A DNA stretch of 64,000 bases from contig NZ_AP022589.1 of the NCBI RefSeq assembly GCF_010731755.1, positions 3,720,001-3,784,000 of the forward strand, in the 5' to 3' direction. The notes beneath the pieces were generated by a model. That model did no database searches, had not been told where the DNA came from, and worked only from the letters and a program-made list of their open reading frames with translations. This document shows, piece after piece, positions 55,109-64,000 of the stretch (positions are counted from its first letter, which is position 1; every line of letters begins with the position of its first letter). The translations under genes and the position numbers were made by a program. This stretch comes from Mycolicibacter minnesotensis (GTDB taxonomy: Bacteria; Actinomycetota; Actinomycetes; Mycobacteriales; Mycobacteriaceae).

Positions 55109-56407
55109 ATGGAGTCATTTGACGTTGTCGTTGTCGGGGCGCGCTGTGCAGGCTCTGCGCTCGCCACTTACCTGGCGCGGGCAGGCCTGCGGGTGTGTCT
55201 GGTCGACAAGGCCACGTTTCCGAGTGAGACGCCATCGACTCACGTGATTCAACCTCGGGGCGTGGCGATTCTCGCTGAACTGGGCGCGTTGAATCCGGTG
55301 CTGGCGCGAGGCGCGACCCAACTGGACAGCTTCAGTTTGGTGATCGACGACGTGCGTCTCGACGGTGCGCTCGGCGATACGTTTCCCCATCTTGGTCTGA
55401 ATGTGCGGCGCACAGTTCTTGACCACGAGTTGGTGAATGTGGCTGTGAAATCGGGGGTTGATGTGCGGACCGGCCTCCGGGCTACCGGGGTCCGCAATGC
55501 AGAGTCACGCGTTGCCGGCATCGAGACCGCCGATGGACCCATCGATGCGGCATTGGTGGTGGGCGCTGACGGCCGGGGTTCGATGGTGGCGAAGTCCGTT
55601 GGCGCTCGCAAGTATCTGGAGGAGCCCGGCGGGCGTGTACCGGTGTGGGGGTACTTCGCGACGGGGCCACAGGAGCCACGGCTACGTATCGGGCGCAGGG
55701 GCAACTTCTCGTTCCTGGCCAGTCCGACGGACTCGGGCCTCTACATGGCAGCCGTCGGCGTCGACCACCGTGAGATCGAGTACTTCAACCGTGACCGTGA
55801 GACCAATTTCCGCGACGCACTTCGTCAGTGGCCCGAGCTCGATGCCATCGTCGGCGACGCTGATCGTGACGGGCCGCTACGCGTCATGACCAACTGGCAC
55901 AGCTACTTTCGAGAATCAGCTGGGCCGGGATGGGCGCTGGTCGGGGACGCCGGGCATTTCAAGGACTTCTCTCCCGGCCAGGGAATCTCCGACGCCCTCT
56001 GCCAAGCCAAGTCGCTGGCGACGGCTATCAGTGCCGCCGCCGGTTCTGCTGAGGCACTAGATTCCGCACTGAAGCGGTGGTGGAAGCAGCGGGACCGCGA
56101 TGCTCTTGACATGTACTGGTTCGCGATGCAAATGGCACCGCCTGGGGCGGCCTCGCCGCTGGTCGCCGAAGTCATCCGGCGCGTATCGGCTGACCCGAAA
56201 GGCGCTACGACGCTGCTGAAGGTGATGAACCGCGACCTGCCTTCCGCCAAACTGTTCACCCCGCCACGGCTACTCGCCGCGTCCTACACGACGCTTCGCA
56301 ACCACCCGGGCCAACGGCGCGCGACTCTCGCCGAGATCGGCGCACAGATGGGTGCTGAAATCGACAAGCTTCGGGCGCGACTTGGATCGCGATCGAACCG
56401 CCCATAG
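55109..56407 (+). CDS. FAD-dependent oxidoreductase (PHBH/geranylgeranyl-reductase-like)
   Basis: 432 residues. FAD-binding Rossmann start DVVVVGARCAGSALATYLAR, a DG motif LVVGADGRGSMVAK, and the ribityl-binding GWALVGDAGHFKDFSPGQG (about 289-307) identify a group-A flavoprotein monooxygenase or related reductase. Substrate unknown. ATG 55109 is favoured by GGAGG 6 nt upstream. Transcribed away from the PGRS gene. Confidence 0.87.
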   Translation: MESFDVVVVGARCAGSALATYLARAGLRVCLVDKATFPSETPSTHVIQPRGVAILAELGALNPVLARGATQLDSFSLVIDDVRLDGALGDTFPHLGLNVRRTVLDHELVNVAVKSGVDVRTGLRATGVRNAESRVAGIETADGPIDAALVVGADGRGSMVAKSVGARKYLEEPGGRVPVWGYFATGPQEPRLRIGRRGNFSFLASPTDSGLYMAAVGVDHREIEYFNRDRETNFRDALRQWPELDAIVGDADRDGPLRVMTNWHSYFRESAGPGWALVGDAGHFKDFSPGQGISDALCQAKSLATAISAAAGSAEALDSALKRWWKQRDRDALDMYWFAMQMAPPGAASPLVAEVIRRVSADPKGATTLLKVMNRDLPSAKLFTPPRLLAASYTTLRNHPGQRRATLAEIGAQMGAEIDKLRARLGSRSNRP

Positions 56408-56629
56408 TTCTGGCGATTCAACCGGGCTATGGCCGCGGTCGCTCGGCGGGACTAACCCGTTCGGCTCGGGCCGCTTTCACCGCGATGGCTGAGGTGGCGC
56501 CATTTCTGAGTATGGTTCGAACGCGGGCTGTGGAGTGGTGAGGCAACCTGCCTTGAATCTTGTACTGATGTTCCCCAGCCTGTTCACTATGGCGGCTATG
56601 AGATCCGTTGAGGGCCAGCGATCTCAAGT

Positions 56630-57256
56630 CTAGGAACAGCGGCAGACCAACGGGGGAATTGTCCGGTAAGCGTACGAACGAAGCTCTTCCTTGTTGTCAA
56701 AATCGGTTGCCAGATCGGGTGCTGCGAGGATCGAAATGATCAATCGAACAATTGTTTCGGCAGCGATGCGCGCGTCCTGTTCTGCAATCTCGCGACGGCC
56801 GATGAGGTAGCTCGCCAGGGCCTCGATACTCGCCCGCGCTAGCGGGCCGGGATCCTGTTCGGCCACTTCGCTGAACAAGTGGTGCTGGCGGCCGTAGCCG
56901 ATGATGTATATGAAGGTTTCGGTGACAGTTTCTTCGGTGCTGCGCTCGGGCCTGTCAGCCGCAACCAGTGATTCGGCGAGGCGGCGGCCTTCCCTCACAA
57001 GCAAAGCGCGCACTATGGCGTCGCGGCAATCGAAGTTTCGATATAGCCATGCTCGGGAGATTCGGGCCTCCCTGGCGACGACGGCCATGCTGGTCCTCCT
57101 TACGCCGTGGGTGGAGAAGCAGCGAAGGGCGGCATCGAGGATCTGGTCTTGCATTCTGGTGTCAGTTGCCGACAGATCCCCTAAATCGACACTGCCCCAG
57201 GGAGTATCGACCGCCTGCATGTCCAGGGCCGCGCTTTCAGGCTTGCTCGGAGCCAT
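56630..57256 (-). CDS. TetR family regulator next to MpaB-type oxygenase
   Basis: 208 residues: a 35-residue leader, HTH (QDQILDAALRCFSTHGVRRTSM...EARISRAWLYRNFDCRDAIV), then a ligand domain. ATG 57256 is 2 bp after the oxygenase stop, so both form one operon, probably autoregulated at the palindrome at 58494-58521. Confidence 0.92.
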   Translation of the reverse strand: MAPSKPESAALDMQAVDTPWGSVDLGDLSATDTRMQDQILDAALRCFSTHGVRRTSMAVVAREARISRAWLYRNFDCRDAIVRALLVREGRRLAESLVAADRPERSTEETVTETFIYIIGYGRQHHLFSEVAEQDPGPLARASIEALASYLIGRREIAEQDARIAAETIVRLIISILAAPDLATDFDNKEELRSYAYRTIPPLVCRCS

Positions 57257-57258
57257 GG

Positions 57259-58482
57259 CTACGCGACCGGTGCGACGGCCTGGTGCGGCTCTACTGAGCG
57301 GGGTGCGGCCTTCATCAGTGTCAACGGTTTACTTAAGTACTTGCGCTGATGGTCGGCGATCGCGAGATCAGAGCCTCGCCGTCCTCGGCGCCGTTGATAC
57401 TCACTGAGGGAGATTACCGGGCGGAGCACCGTCAACAGGGGATGGTGTACACGCTCGGGCTCGTCGAGGTGCTCCCATACTTGCCCCATGATGACGTTCG
57501 AGGTACCCCACAGTGCCTGCGACGCCAAGGGGCGACCAACCGGAGCAATTATCGGCCGTAAGGTCCTCGGGAACATCCGTTCAATGCGGACGCCAGCCCG
57601 CATCAATGCTCCGTCGAGCTTAGGGCTGTCTGCATCAGGGGGCGCAAAGATCATGGTTCCCGCATCGAGCATCTGTTGAGCCCGTGTCAGGTCGGTCGGC
57701 AACAGCTGGTCAGGTACACCCATCAGAAATGCGATCCAGCGCCACGTAGCTCTCATGGCCTCCATCTCGGCGTCCGTGAAGCTGGCTCCCAGGGTTCGTG
57801 ACACCGCAAACGGCGCCAGCAGGAAAGCGTTGGCCGTCAACGCCATTCCCGTGCCATGGATTGGCTCACCCCATGCCGGTGTATCCCACCTCGCATCGTT
57901 GCGTAGTTTGCGGCGCACCATCGCATGCACAAATCGGATCTTGATGGTGTCAACGAACCCCTGCGCCCCAGGTGACAACGTCCCGGGATTGGTGGCTGAC
58001 AACACCCATCGCGCGGTCTCTTCATACCGGCGTGCCGCCATTTTCTCCGAACGGCCGTTCATCGCCTGGGGCTTATTCAGATCGCCCCACTGATAGCTCA
58101 GCCGCTGAGCCGCTGGCATGCCGATGAGAACCGAAACGCCGAACCGCCACCACACTGCTGCGCCCCACCGCACTTGTTCGGCGTCAAACCAATCGGGCGG
58201 GGACATCACCGGCTCCAGCAGCGCCTCTAGCGATACGGGAGCTCCAGCGGCGCGGGGCGACGACGACGCCAAAGCCTCGTCGAGCAGGCGCCAACCCACC
58301 CCTGGTTCCAGGTTCGCGAAATCCTCGACTGCGGCGTCGACAAGCGGATCGGTCCAAAACATCCCACGGACGAACGCATCCACCACATCTCCGGGGACAA
58401 CGGCGCGGGCTGCGTTGATCCGCATAGCGCGGCCTTCGTCAAATGGCAGCGCATCCAGCTCGACCTTCGGCATACCTGACAC
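57259..58482 (-). CDS. MpaB-family (DUF2236) oxygenase
   Basis: 407 residues. The MpaB/latex-clearing-protein-like domain has helical blocks PPDWFDAEQVRWG, FVDTIKIRFVHAMVRRKL (His186 as the likely axial heme ligand) and FLMGVPDQLLPTDL. Members are heme b oxygenases acting on hydrophobic compounds; MpaB proper takes part in mycophenolic acid synthesis. Substrate here unknown. Start GTG 58482 or ATG 58473. First gene of a two-gene operon with a TetR regulator. Confidence 0.85.
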   Translation of the reverse strand: MSGMPKVELDALPFDEGRAMRINAARAVVPGDVVDAFVRGMFWTDPLVDAAVEDFANLEPGVGWRLLDEALASSSPRAAGAPVSLEALLEPVMSPPDWFDAEQVRWGAAVWWRFGVSVLIGMPAAQRLSYQWGDLNKPQAMNGRSEKMAARRYEETARWVLSATNPGTLSPGAQGFVDTIKIRFVHAMVRRKLRNDARWDTPAWGEPIHGTGMALTANAFLLAPFAVSRTLGASFTDAEMEAMRATWRWIAFLMGVPDQLLPTDLTRAQQMLDAGTMIFAPPDADSPKLDGALMRAGVRIERMFPRTLRPIIAPVGRPLASQALWGTSNVIMGQVWEHLDEPERVHHPLLTVLRPVISLSEYQRRRGRRGSDLAIADHQRKYLSKPLTLMKAAPRSVEPHQAVAPVA

Positions 58483-58493
58483 AGCTGAATACG

Positions 58494-58521
58494 GTAGACA
58501 AGTAAACTCTATTTTGTCTAC
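58494..58521 (-). promoter_or_regulatory. Inverted-repeat operator of the mpaB-tetR operon
   Basis: Perfect 8-bp arms GTAGACAA/TTGTCTAC separated by 12 bp, 12 bp upstream of the oxygenase start. The size and place fit a TetR operator overlapping the promoter. The AT-rich centre is consistent with a promoter element. Confidence 0.6.
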
Positions 58522-58627
58522 TGCCGCAGTTTGAGGCCCAATCGGTGTGGCGGCATCCCCTCATGCCACTCATCTCTGGATTCGGTTAGCGTCGCCGAAA
58601 TTCACGAACGTCGAGTGACGATCACCG

Positions 58628-58908
58628 TCACCCTTCCCGGTCTCCGCCGTTCCACGCGCGAGCCTCGTCGCGGGGGCGGGCGCGCATTGCAGACCGGCGA
58701 TCCTCCGGGCGGTGGTGCCAGTGGCACATCCAGCAGTTGCAGACGTTCGCGCCGGTGAAGGTGAACTGCCAATAGCAGCGGGTGCGACCCCCGGCGCCGC
58801 GGACGGGCAAGTCGCACTCGCGGCCACCGCAGTGGTGGACAGCGGCGACGCCGATCTCGCGGCGGGCAACGCGGACGCGGAAAGGACTGAGAGCGTCGGT
58901 GCGGGCAT
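58628..58908 (-). pseudogene. Possible frameshifted small exported protein
   Basis: Within a 700-bp stretch lacking a clean gene. From ATG 58908 one frame begins like a signal peptide (TLSVLSASALPAARSASPLS...AVAASA). At that point another frame continues with protein-like, Cys/Trp-rich sequence (DLPVRGAGGRTRCYWQ, GANVCNCWMCHWHHRP) to a stop at 58628. A single-base indel would join them into an exported protein of about 90 residues. It may be a decayed gene or a coincidence. Confidence 0.3.
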
Positions 58909-59190
58909 GCGGATTCCTCGGAACGGGATAGCCCCACCGAGTCCGCAGATCGCCGCGGGGGTGGGGCTACAGCGGGTTCCGAAGACCGCCGGCCGAAGTC
59001 ACAGAGGCCATGCCAAGGAGGTTACTTGGCTGCGGCGACAAGTGTCGGAGGACAGCGATGGGCACTGGTTCCGGTTTGACGGTCGCTCCACGCTGCTTCT
59101 CTGGGTATCCGCGGTTAGTAGTTGGATTCGCACACCGGCCATCGTCCGTGCGATTAGATGGCATGGCACTGATAGAGCGGAAGGGGTTCC

Positions 59191-59577
59191 ATGCCGTCCA
59201 AGTCGTTGCTGCAGTTCGCCGTGGTCATCGCAGTCGCTGCTGCCGCTACCACTGCTTCTCCTACCGCCATCACTGCTGCTGCTCCTAATCCCGACAACCG
59301 CCCGCGGGGCTATGTGTCTGAGGAGACCTGGACTGATGGTCCATGGCCGCTCACGGTTTCCGAAGCAACCCTGATGTGTGCGCGCCAGGGTGTCGGGGGA
59401 GGGCATCAGTCGGTGACGCTCGCCGCAAATCGGAAGATGTACGCCGTGAACGGCACCGCGAAGTCGACAGGCCAGTTCGAAGACATCGACGAGATCTGGG
59501 CCGAGGATGCTTCGTACCCGGGGCTGAAGGTGAATATCGGCCCACTGCTCGCTAAAGGTTTGTCGCTCTGCGAGTAA
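59191..59577 (+). CDS. DUF2511-like exported protein
   Basis: 128 residues. The signal peptide ([26 protein letters not shown]) is followed by a small domain [22 protein letters not shown]...[11 protein letters not shown]...DIDEIW resembling DUF2511 (YebY type), with two cysteines that could pair. Function unknown. It is isolated between two minus-strand units. Confidence 0.72.
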   Translation: MPSKSLLQFAVVIAVAAAATTASPTAITAAAPNPDNRPRGYVSEETWTDGPWPLTVSEATLMCARQGVGGGHQSVTLAANRKMYAVNGTAKSTGQFEDIDEIWAEDASYPGLKVNIGPLLAKGLSLCE

Positions 59578-59780
59578 CGCGGCTTGGCGTGAGGCGGCGA
59601 GGGTTAGTTCGCGCAAGAGTCACCGGCGGCTGCGTTGATGACGCGGCTGTGGTGATCTTGGACGCGCAGGATGAACGCAGGTTCGGGCGTGATTATCTCG
59701 ACGGTTGAGTCAGCCAGAAAGCGAGCCAGAACCACGCGAACCCGGCGCCCATGGCGATGCAGTCCCCGGAACCCTCGCCG

Positions 59781-61817
59781 TCAGGACGGAAGTCGGTGAT
59801 CCGCTCGGACGTGATCGATCCCCAGATCATGGTGGAGGATCCCCGGCGCGCTGGCACGCACCGGGGCGATGGCAGCCAGGATGCCCCAGCACGTGAGGTG
59901 CACAGCAGGGTGCACGGCGTCGGGCGTGTCCCCGGCGTGGAACGTGAACCGCGTGTTGCCGCGGGCGTCGCCGGATTCGGTTCGCAGGCGCCACCGTAGG
60001 GGAGCGTCAGTGTCCGGGCTGGCTGTGTCAAGCACAGCGCGCGCGTCGGGGCCTTCAGTCCGAAAGACGGCCTCGCCCAGGAGAGCCCGAGCAAGCTCCA
60101 GCGAAGGCTCGTCGGCCGGATGCTCGGTGACCTCCTGAGTGAGCGTCACCGACTGCGTGCCGCGACTGATCCCGGACAGGGCCCGCATCACATAGCCCGG
60201 CAGGGTGGCTGCGTGTCCTCCCGTGGCGTGGAAGGTGGAGCCGCCCACGCCGCAGGCGGTGAGCACGGCCGCGGCATCGGGCACCGGGGAGACGGTGATG
60301 ACGTCCGTGCCGGCCGCGAGTGCCTCCAGCACTGCTTGGGCGTCCGGTAGCCCGTCGGTGGCGAACACGACCAGATCCGCCGAAGCGGTGTCGGCAGCGA
60401 CGAGTTCGACGAAGTCCGCTCGCTCGCTGATCCGGTGGGCCAGGTGCTGGGCGACAGCGCCGTCTCCCACCACGGCGACGGCGATGGTGGCCGTCACGGA
60501 AGCCAGGCGCGTGGTGTCACTCGATGCCGGCTCTAGTCGGTAGCGAGGTGCAAGGTCGGGGATGACGACGCCGGGCGAGGCCGCGATCAGTGCGGGCGCC
60601 GCGGCCAGCATGGCGTTGACCGAAATGTCGGTGACGGCAGACCAATCGGCGTTGAACGCTTCGTCGTCGGGCTCGCTGCGCATCTCGACCCTGCCGGGCT
60701 TGCCCTCAAGGGTGATGAGGTGGCCGCCGGCGAGGCTGTTCGGATGATCGGGCCCCAGGTGCGCGTTGCCGCCGCCCACGTGCCAGCACTCCTCGTTGGT
60801 CATGAAGAGCCGGTCACCGATGTAGCCGCGGTAGGTCATGTGGATCGCGCCTACCGTGCCGGGCCGGATCACCGTGCCGCCGGCAGTCACCTCCACCCGC
60901 GCGGGGACGGGGTAGACGTGCCGTTCGACGCGCACCTGCTCCGGGGGCACACCCCACAGCTCCCAAGCAACGTTGCCGAGCACCGCGTCGAAATAGAAAT
61001 GCTGCATCCAGGCGATCGCGTGGTCATTGTCGACCGCGCTGAGCGGCTCTCCGAAGCCCAGGCTGGCGAGGCCGCCCCACATGCCGTCGGGAGCCGCGGA
61101 GAGGTCTCCGACTTCGAGGAATCGCACCTGCTCGACCTCGTCCATCAATAGCGCAATCCGCAGCAGCACCTGCTCGACCATCAGACCGGGGTGCAGGCCC
61201 GTTCCGTGCAGGGAGACGCCACCGTTCAGGCAGGCCTTCTGCAGCCGGACGCCGTCGGCGCGTTGGTGGATCGCGCGGCCGAGGACCCCACGGGCGAGTA
61301 GTTCAGCTCCGGGCCGCAGCGCGAAGCCAATGGGGGAGTCGACGGCCCTCATAGTGGCGGCCAATCCTTTGAGTGCTCGCTTCTCGGCTGTGCCGAAGAC
61401 GTTGCCAGTGACCTTGACGCGGGCCAGTGAGCGGAGCACTGACATGGGCGAGTGCGACTCTGAGAGCCAGGTCGGCTGGGCGGGATTGTGGAAGGCCGCG
61501 GCCGAGACGACGTTCTTGCCTGACGCCAGCAGTTCGACTACGTCCTCGTCCGCACCCTGCAGGAGTGCAGGGGTGGTGGGAGTGTGGATCACGAGGTCGG
61601 CGTCCAGCGCGAGGATCGCCTCCTTCGACGTCGTGGCGAGGACACCCACCGGGTCGCGGCCGGCGAGTACGCCGATGTCTACTCCGTTCTTGTGCGGGCT
61701 GAATACCTTCACGCCCACTACGTCGTAGTCGGGAGAGTCCAAGGTGGCCTGCAGGGCCCGTCCGCCCATGTCGCCGGGACCCCAGATCACGACACGGATC
61801 GGTTGCTCTGCTGCCAT
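59781..61817 (-). CDS. Double-length DapB/amine-dehydrogenase-like NAD(P)-binding protein
   Basis: 678 residues, about twice the normal size of the NAD(P)H-dependent amine dehydrogenase (DapB-like) family. The first half has Rossmann start RVVIWGPGDMGGRALQ, GKNVVSAAAFHNP and HGTGLHPGLMVEQVLLRI. The second half repeats the plan with AVVGDGAVAQHLAHR, GTDVITVSPVPD and FHATGGHAATLPGYVMRAL. The long open frame upstream is ignored: ATG 61817 begins the Rossmann domain. It lies 68 bp after the PEP-utilising gene in the same direction, probably one operon. Confidence 0.78.
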   Translation of the reverse strand: MAAEQPIRVVIWGPGDMGGRALQATLDSPDYDVVGVKVFSPHKNGVDIGVLAGRDPVGVLATTSKEAILALDADLVIHTPTTPALLQGADEDVVELLASGKNVVSAAAFHNPAQPTWLSESHSPMSVLRSLARVKVTGNVFGTAEKRALKGLAATMRAVDSPIGFALRPGAELLARGVLGRAIHQRADGVRLQKACLNGGVSLHGTGLHPGLMVEQVLLRIALLMDEVEQVRFLEVGDLSAAPDGMWGGLASLGFGEPLSAVDNDHAIAWMQHFYFDAVLGNVAWELWGVPPEQVRVERHVYPVPARVEVTAGGTVIRPGTVGAIHMTYRGYIGDRLFMTNEECWHVGGGNAHLGPDHPNSLAGGHLITLEGKPGRVEMRSEPDDEAFNADWSAVTDISVNAMLAAAPALIAASPGVVIPDLAPRYRLEPASSDTTRLASVTATIAVAVVGDGAVAQHLAHRISERADFVELVAADTASADLVVFATDGLPDAQAVLEALAAGTDVITVSPVPDAAAVLTACGVGGSTFHATGGHAATLPGYVMRALSGISRGTQSVTLTQEVTEHPADEPSLELARALLGEAVFRTEGPDARAVLDTASPDTDAPLRWRLRTESGDARGNTRFTFHAGDTPDAVHPAVHLTCWGILAAIAPVRASAPGILHHDLGIDHVRADHRLPS

Positions 61818-61885
61818 GCCGGAAATGTAGACGCGTGGTCTGCAATAAGAAAGCCGCCCCCGAGAGGCTTTCCGCGCCAGCTGGC

Positions 61886-64000
61886 TCAAAGCAGCGTGAT
61901 CACCCCTCGATCGCCGTCCACCCGGACACGGTCTCCGGTGCGGAGTACCTGGGTGGCCACCAGGGTATTGACCACGCAGGGCAGACCGTATTCGCGAGCC
62001 ACGACCGCGCCGTGCGACACCGAGCTGCCGATGTCGGTGACCAGCGCCGCGATCACCGTGAAGTACGGCGTCCAGCCGACATCGGTGACAGGAGCGACGA
62101 GGATCTCTCCGCGCTGCACGTCGCGCGCTTCCTGTATCGACTTCGCCACGCGCACAGTTCCTTCCACGCTTCCCCGGCTGGCAGGACGTCCTTGGATCTG
62201 GCCTTCGGCGATAGTCGCGGCCCGCGCGATGATCGGTGTGGGCCGCCCGACCGACACGTCCTCGAACTCCAAGGACTGTTGGAAGTCCAGCGCATTTCGC
62301 CGCTGTACAGCGCACTGGACCAGATTTGAGATGTCAGCATCACCGACCACCCGGGGCAGCTCCGCGCGATCGAAGAAGAAGACCAGGTCGGCGTCGGGGA
62401 GGCGTCCGGAATCGGTGAGGACCTCACCCAGATGGCAGTATCCGAGCTTGAGGCGGTGTGCCATCAATGCCATCTTCGACTTTGTCTCCTCACGACCACG
62501 CGCGCCACCTCGGGCCAGGCGTGCCAGCAGCCTGAGCGTCTGCGTTCCCGGCACGTCGACGCGGTTGCGCGGCGGACTCTCGATGGTCGAGTCCCTGGCT
62601 GCCTGCAACATCACCTGCATCATCGAGCCGAGCCCCTCGGCGTCCTCGGCCCATGCCGGGTCCCGCATGCACAGTTCGCGGTAACCGCGGTGCCCGTGCC
62701 GGATCAGGAACTGGCGCAACGCCACACCGCCGGGACTGTCACCGTCACGCAAGCGAGTCAGCGCATCTGATGGGGCCGCGGCGAGGAACTGCTCGGTGCA
62801 CGCGTCGTCGGCGGCGATCGTCCGCACCACGGTGTGCAGCTCGTTGACCATCATGGCGCTCTCGACGTCGCTGGCGCCCGCCATCAACCGCGCGGCCTCG
62901 GCCTGCCCCTCGCTCTCGTCGCGGCCGGCCTTGACCGCGCCGCGGACCAGATAGCTCTCCAAGACATTCGCGCCGACGGCGGCTCGTGATGAGGAGCGGA
63001 CATGGACCAGCGTGACGTGGCAGTACAGCTCCACACCGATTTCCAACTGGCGCAGAATGACTGCGGCGTCGCGGCTGGTCGGAACGGGGAACGCCTCGAT
63101 CTGCTGGCCGAGCCGGCGGATGGCCGGCCCGGCCGACAATGCGTGCGAAGTGAGCCGAACGGTGTTGATCAGCCTGGTGACAAAGGGTTTCGGTGGGGCG
63201 GCGACGAGTTCGTCGACCACCCGCCCGCAGATCGACATGGAGAACTGCTCGAGTGAGTTCCCGAGGATGCCCGAACTCAGGGCGGTCCCCTCGGTCATGT
63301 TGAGGAACATGTGACCGTAGAAGTAGCCGACCTGCAGCCATTGCGTGTCGTAGCTTTCTTGTGCGCGCGCCACCACCTGGATCATCTGCATCGCGTAGTC
63401 GATGGCGTGGCCCGACACCGATGCGGTGAGCGGGCAGAAGGCGCCCGGCATCATCTCGCCGATATTGCAGCGGGTGTAGACGTGCGAGGGTCCGGCCACC
63501 GGGGTGTCCATCTCGTTGAGATCGCCCGGCAGGGTGGTGATCGGTCTGGCCTGCAGCCAACGCAGTTGTCCGGCTTGGTCGATGGCCCATTCCAGATCCA
63601 TCGGCTTGCCCCAGTGCCGGGCAGCCCGCAGCGCGCCGGCGCGGATCTCAGCGACCTCCGCATCGGACAGGACCGGGACCGCGCCGACATCGCGCACGGC
63701 TTGGCTGCCATCGGAGGCCAACACGAGATGGTCGGACACACCGGACCCGTCTACGAGTGCTTCTCCCAGCCCGGCGATGGCGTCGATCATCAGCAGGTCG
63801 CGGCGTCCCGTGGTCGGGTCTGCGGTGAAAACGACGCCGGCTGCGCGCGCATCGACCATCTGCTGGACCACCACATGCATGGTGATCGCGCCCGCGTCGC
63901 CGTCCTGGCCGGCGTAGGACGTGGCGCGGTCAGACCCCACCGAGGCGGCGCACCGATGGACCGCAGCGGCGAAGTCTTCTGCGGTGTCGACACCGAGCAC
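61886..64000 (-). CDS. PEP-utilising / rifampin-phosphotransferase-like enzyme (5' end outside window)
   Basis: 704 residues of the C-terminal part; the gene continues past base 64000. The sequence enters inside the ATP-binding (PPDK_N) domain (VVQQMVDARAAGVVFTADPTTGRRD, WAIDQAGQLRWLQARPITTLP), continues through a long helical part and ends in the swivelling phosphohistidine domain with the transfer His in TDIGSSVSHGAVVAREYGLP. This matches dikinases of the PEP synthase/rifampin phosphotransferase type. Either antibiotic modification or phosphorylation of another small molecule is possible. Confidence 0.85.
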   Translation of the reverse strand: MLGVDTAEDFAAAVHRCAASVGSDRATSYAGQDGDAGAITMHVVVQQMVDARAAGVVFTADPTTGRRDLLMIDAIAGLGEALVDGSGVSDHLVLASDGSQAVRDVGAVPVLSDAEVAEIRAGALRAARHWGKPMDLEWAIDQAGQLRWLQARPITTLPGDLNEMDTPVAGPSHVYTRCNIGEMMPGAFCPLTASVSGHAIDYAMQMIQVVARAQESYDTQWLQVGYFYGHMFLNMTEGTALSSGILGNSLEQFSMSICGRVVDELVAAPPKPFVTRLINTVRLTSHALSAGPAIRRLGQQIEAFPVPTSRDAAVILRQLEIGVELYCHVTLVHVRSSSRAAVGANVLESYLVRGAVKAGRDESEGQAEAARLMAGASDVESAMMVNELHTVVRTIAADDACTEQFLAAAPSDALTRLRDGDSPGGVALRQFLIRHGHRGYRELCMRDPAWAEDAEGLGSMMQVMLQAARDSTIESPPRNRVDVPGTQTLRLLARLARGGARGREETKSKMALMAHRLKLGYCHLGEVLTDSGRLPDADLVFFFDRAELPRVVGDADISNLVQCAVQRRNALDFQQSLEFEDVSVGRPTPIIARAATIAEGQIQGRPASRGSVEGTVRVAKSIQEARDVQRGEILVAPVTDVGWTPYFTVIAALVTDIGSSVSHGAVVAREYGLPCVVNTLVATQVLRTGDRVRVDGDRGVITLL

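Noticed and set aside
54660..55109. Plus-strand and minus-strand open frames upstream of the FAD oxidoreductase
   Set aside because: No recognisable domain, poor start context and no codon bias; treated as intergenic.

Overview
The window is about 64 kb of high-GC mycobacterial chromosome. From argB to der the gene order matches the M. tuberculosis stretch from argB to Rv1713: arg genes, Rv1683-Rv1689 with tyrS, Rv1691/Rv1692, tlyA, nadK, recN, steA, mctB, pyrG, a NUDIX gene, xerD, parA-scpA-scpB-rluB-cmk-der. The 16S gene narrows the identity. Its helix 18 loop is about 14 nt longer than I recall for rapid growers and about 2 nt longer than for typical slow growers, which is the hallmark of the M. 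terrae complex (Mycolicibacter). No species is claimed.

Region 1 (1-6.1 kb) is the arginine operon argJ(end)-B-D-F-R-G-H, mostly with 1-4 bp overlaps. Region 2 (6.1-9.3 kb), on the minus strand, is an iron/heme block: a siderophore-interacting FAD reductase, a PPE-PPW type PPE protein and a canonical heme oxygenase. An IdeR-like box lies upstream of the reductase and another upstream of the PPE gene. This block is the most coherent candidate system in the window. Region 3 (9.3-19.2 kb) holds an M15 peptidase, an ABC-F ATPase, the bifunctional Rv1683-type hydrolase/acyl-CoA synthetase, an ABC exporter with its TetR regulator and tandem operator-like palindromes, a DNA glycosylase, and tyrS.

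Region 4 (19.2-24.9 kb) is a complete rrn operon (promoter, leader, 16S, 23S, 5S, terminator) inserted after tyrS, the rrnB position of rapid growers. Region 5 (25-42.9 kb) is housekeeping: a TPR-like/HAD phosphatase encoded as one frame with an in-frame 30-bp minisatellite, rRNA methyltransferase, NAD kinase, recN, steA/steB(mctB), pyrG, ADP-ribose hydrolase, xerD, O-methyltransferase, the ParA/ScpA/ScpB cluster, rluB, cmk and der.

Region 6 (43-64 kb) is lineage-specific. After an exported protein, a TauE-like permease and a patatin comes tRNA-Pro(GGG) with a strong terminator. This marks the edge of an accessory segment carrying unknown small proteins, a PD-(D/E)XK nuclease, a helix-hairpin-helix-like protein, a GIY-YIG-like nuclease and a 5'-truncated IS3-family element. 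Then follow a large PGRS-repeat protein with a signal peptide in place of a PE domain, an FAD oxidoreductase, an MpaB-family oxygenase/TetR pair with an operator-like palindrome, a DUF2511-like exported protein, a double-length DapB/amine-dehydrogenase-like protein, and the 3' part of a PEP-utilising (rifampin-phosphotransferase-like) gene cut by the window end.
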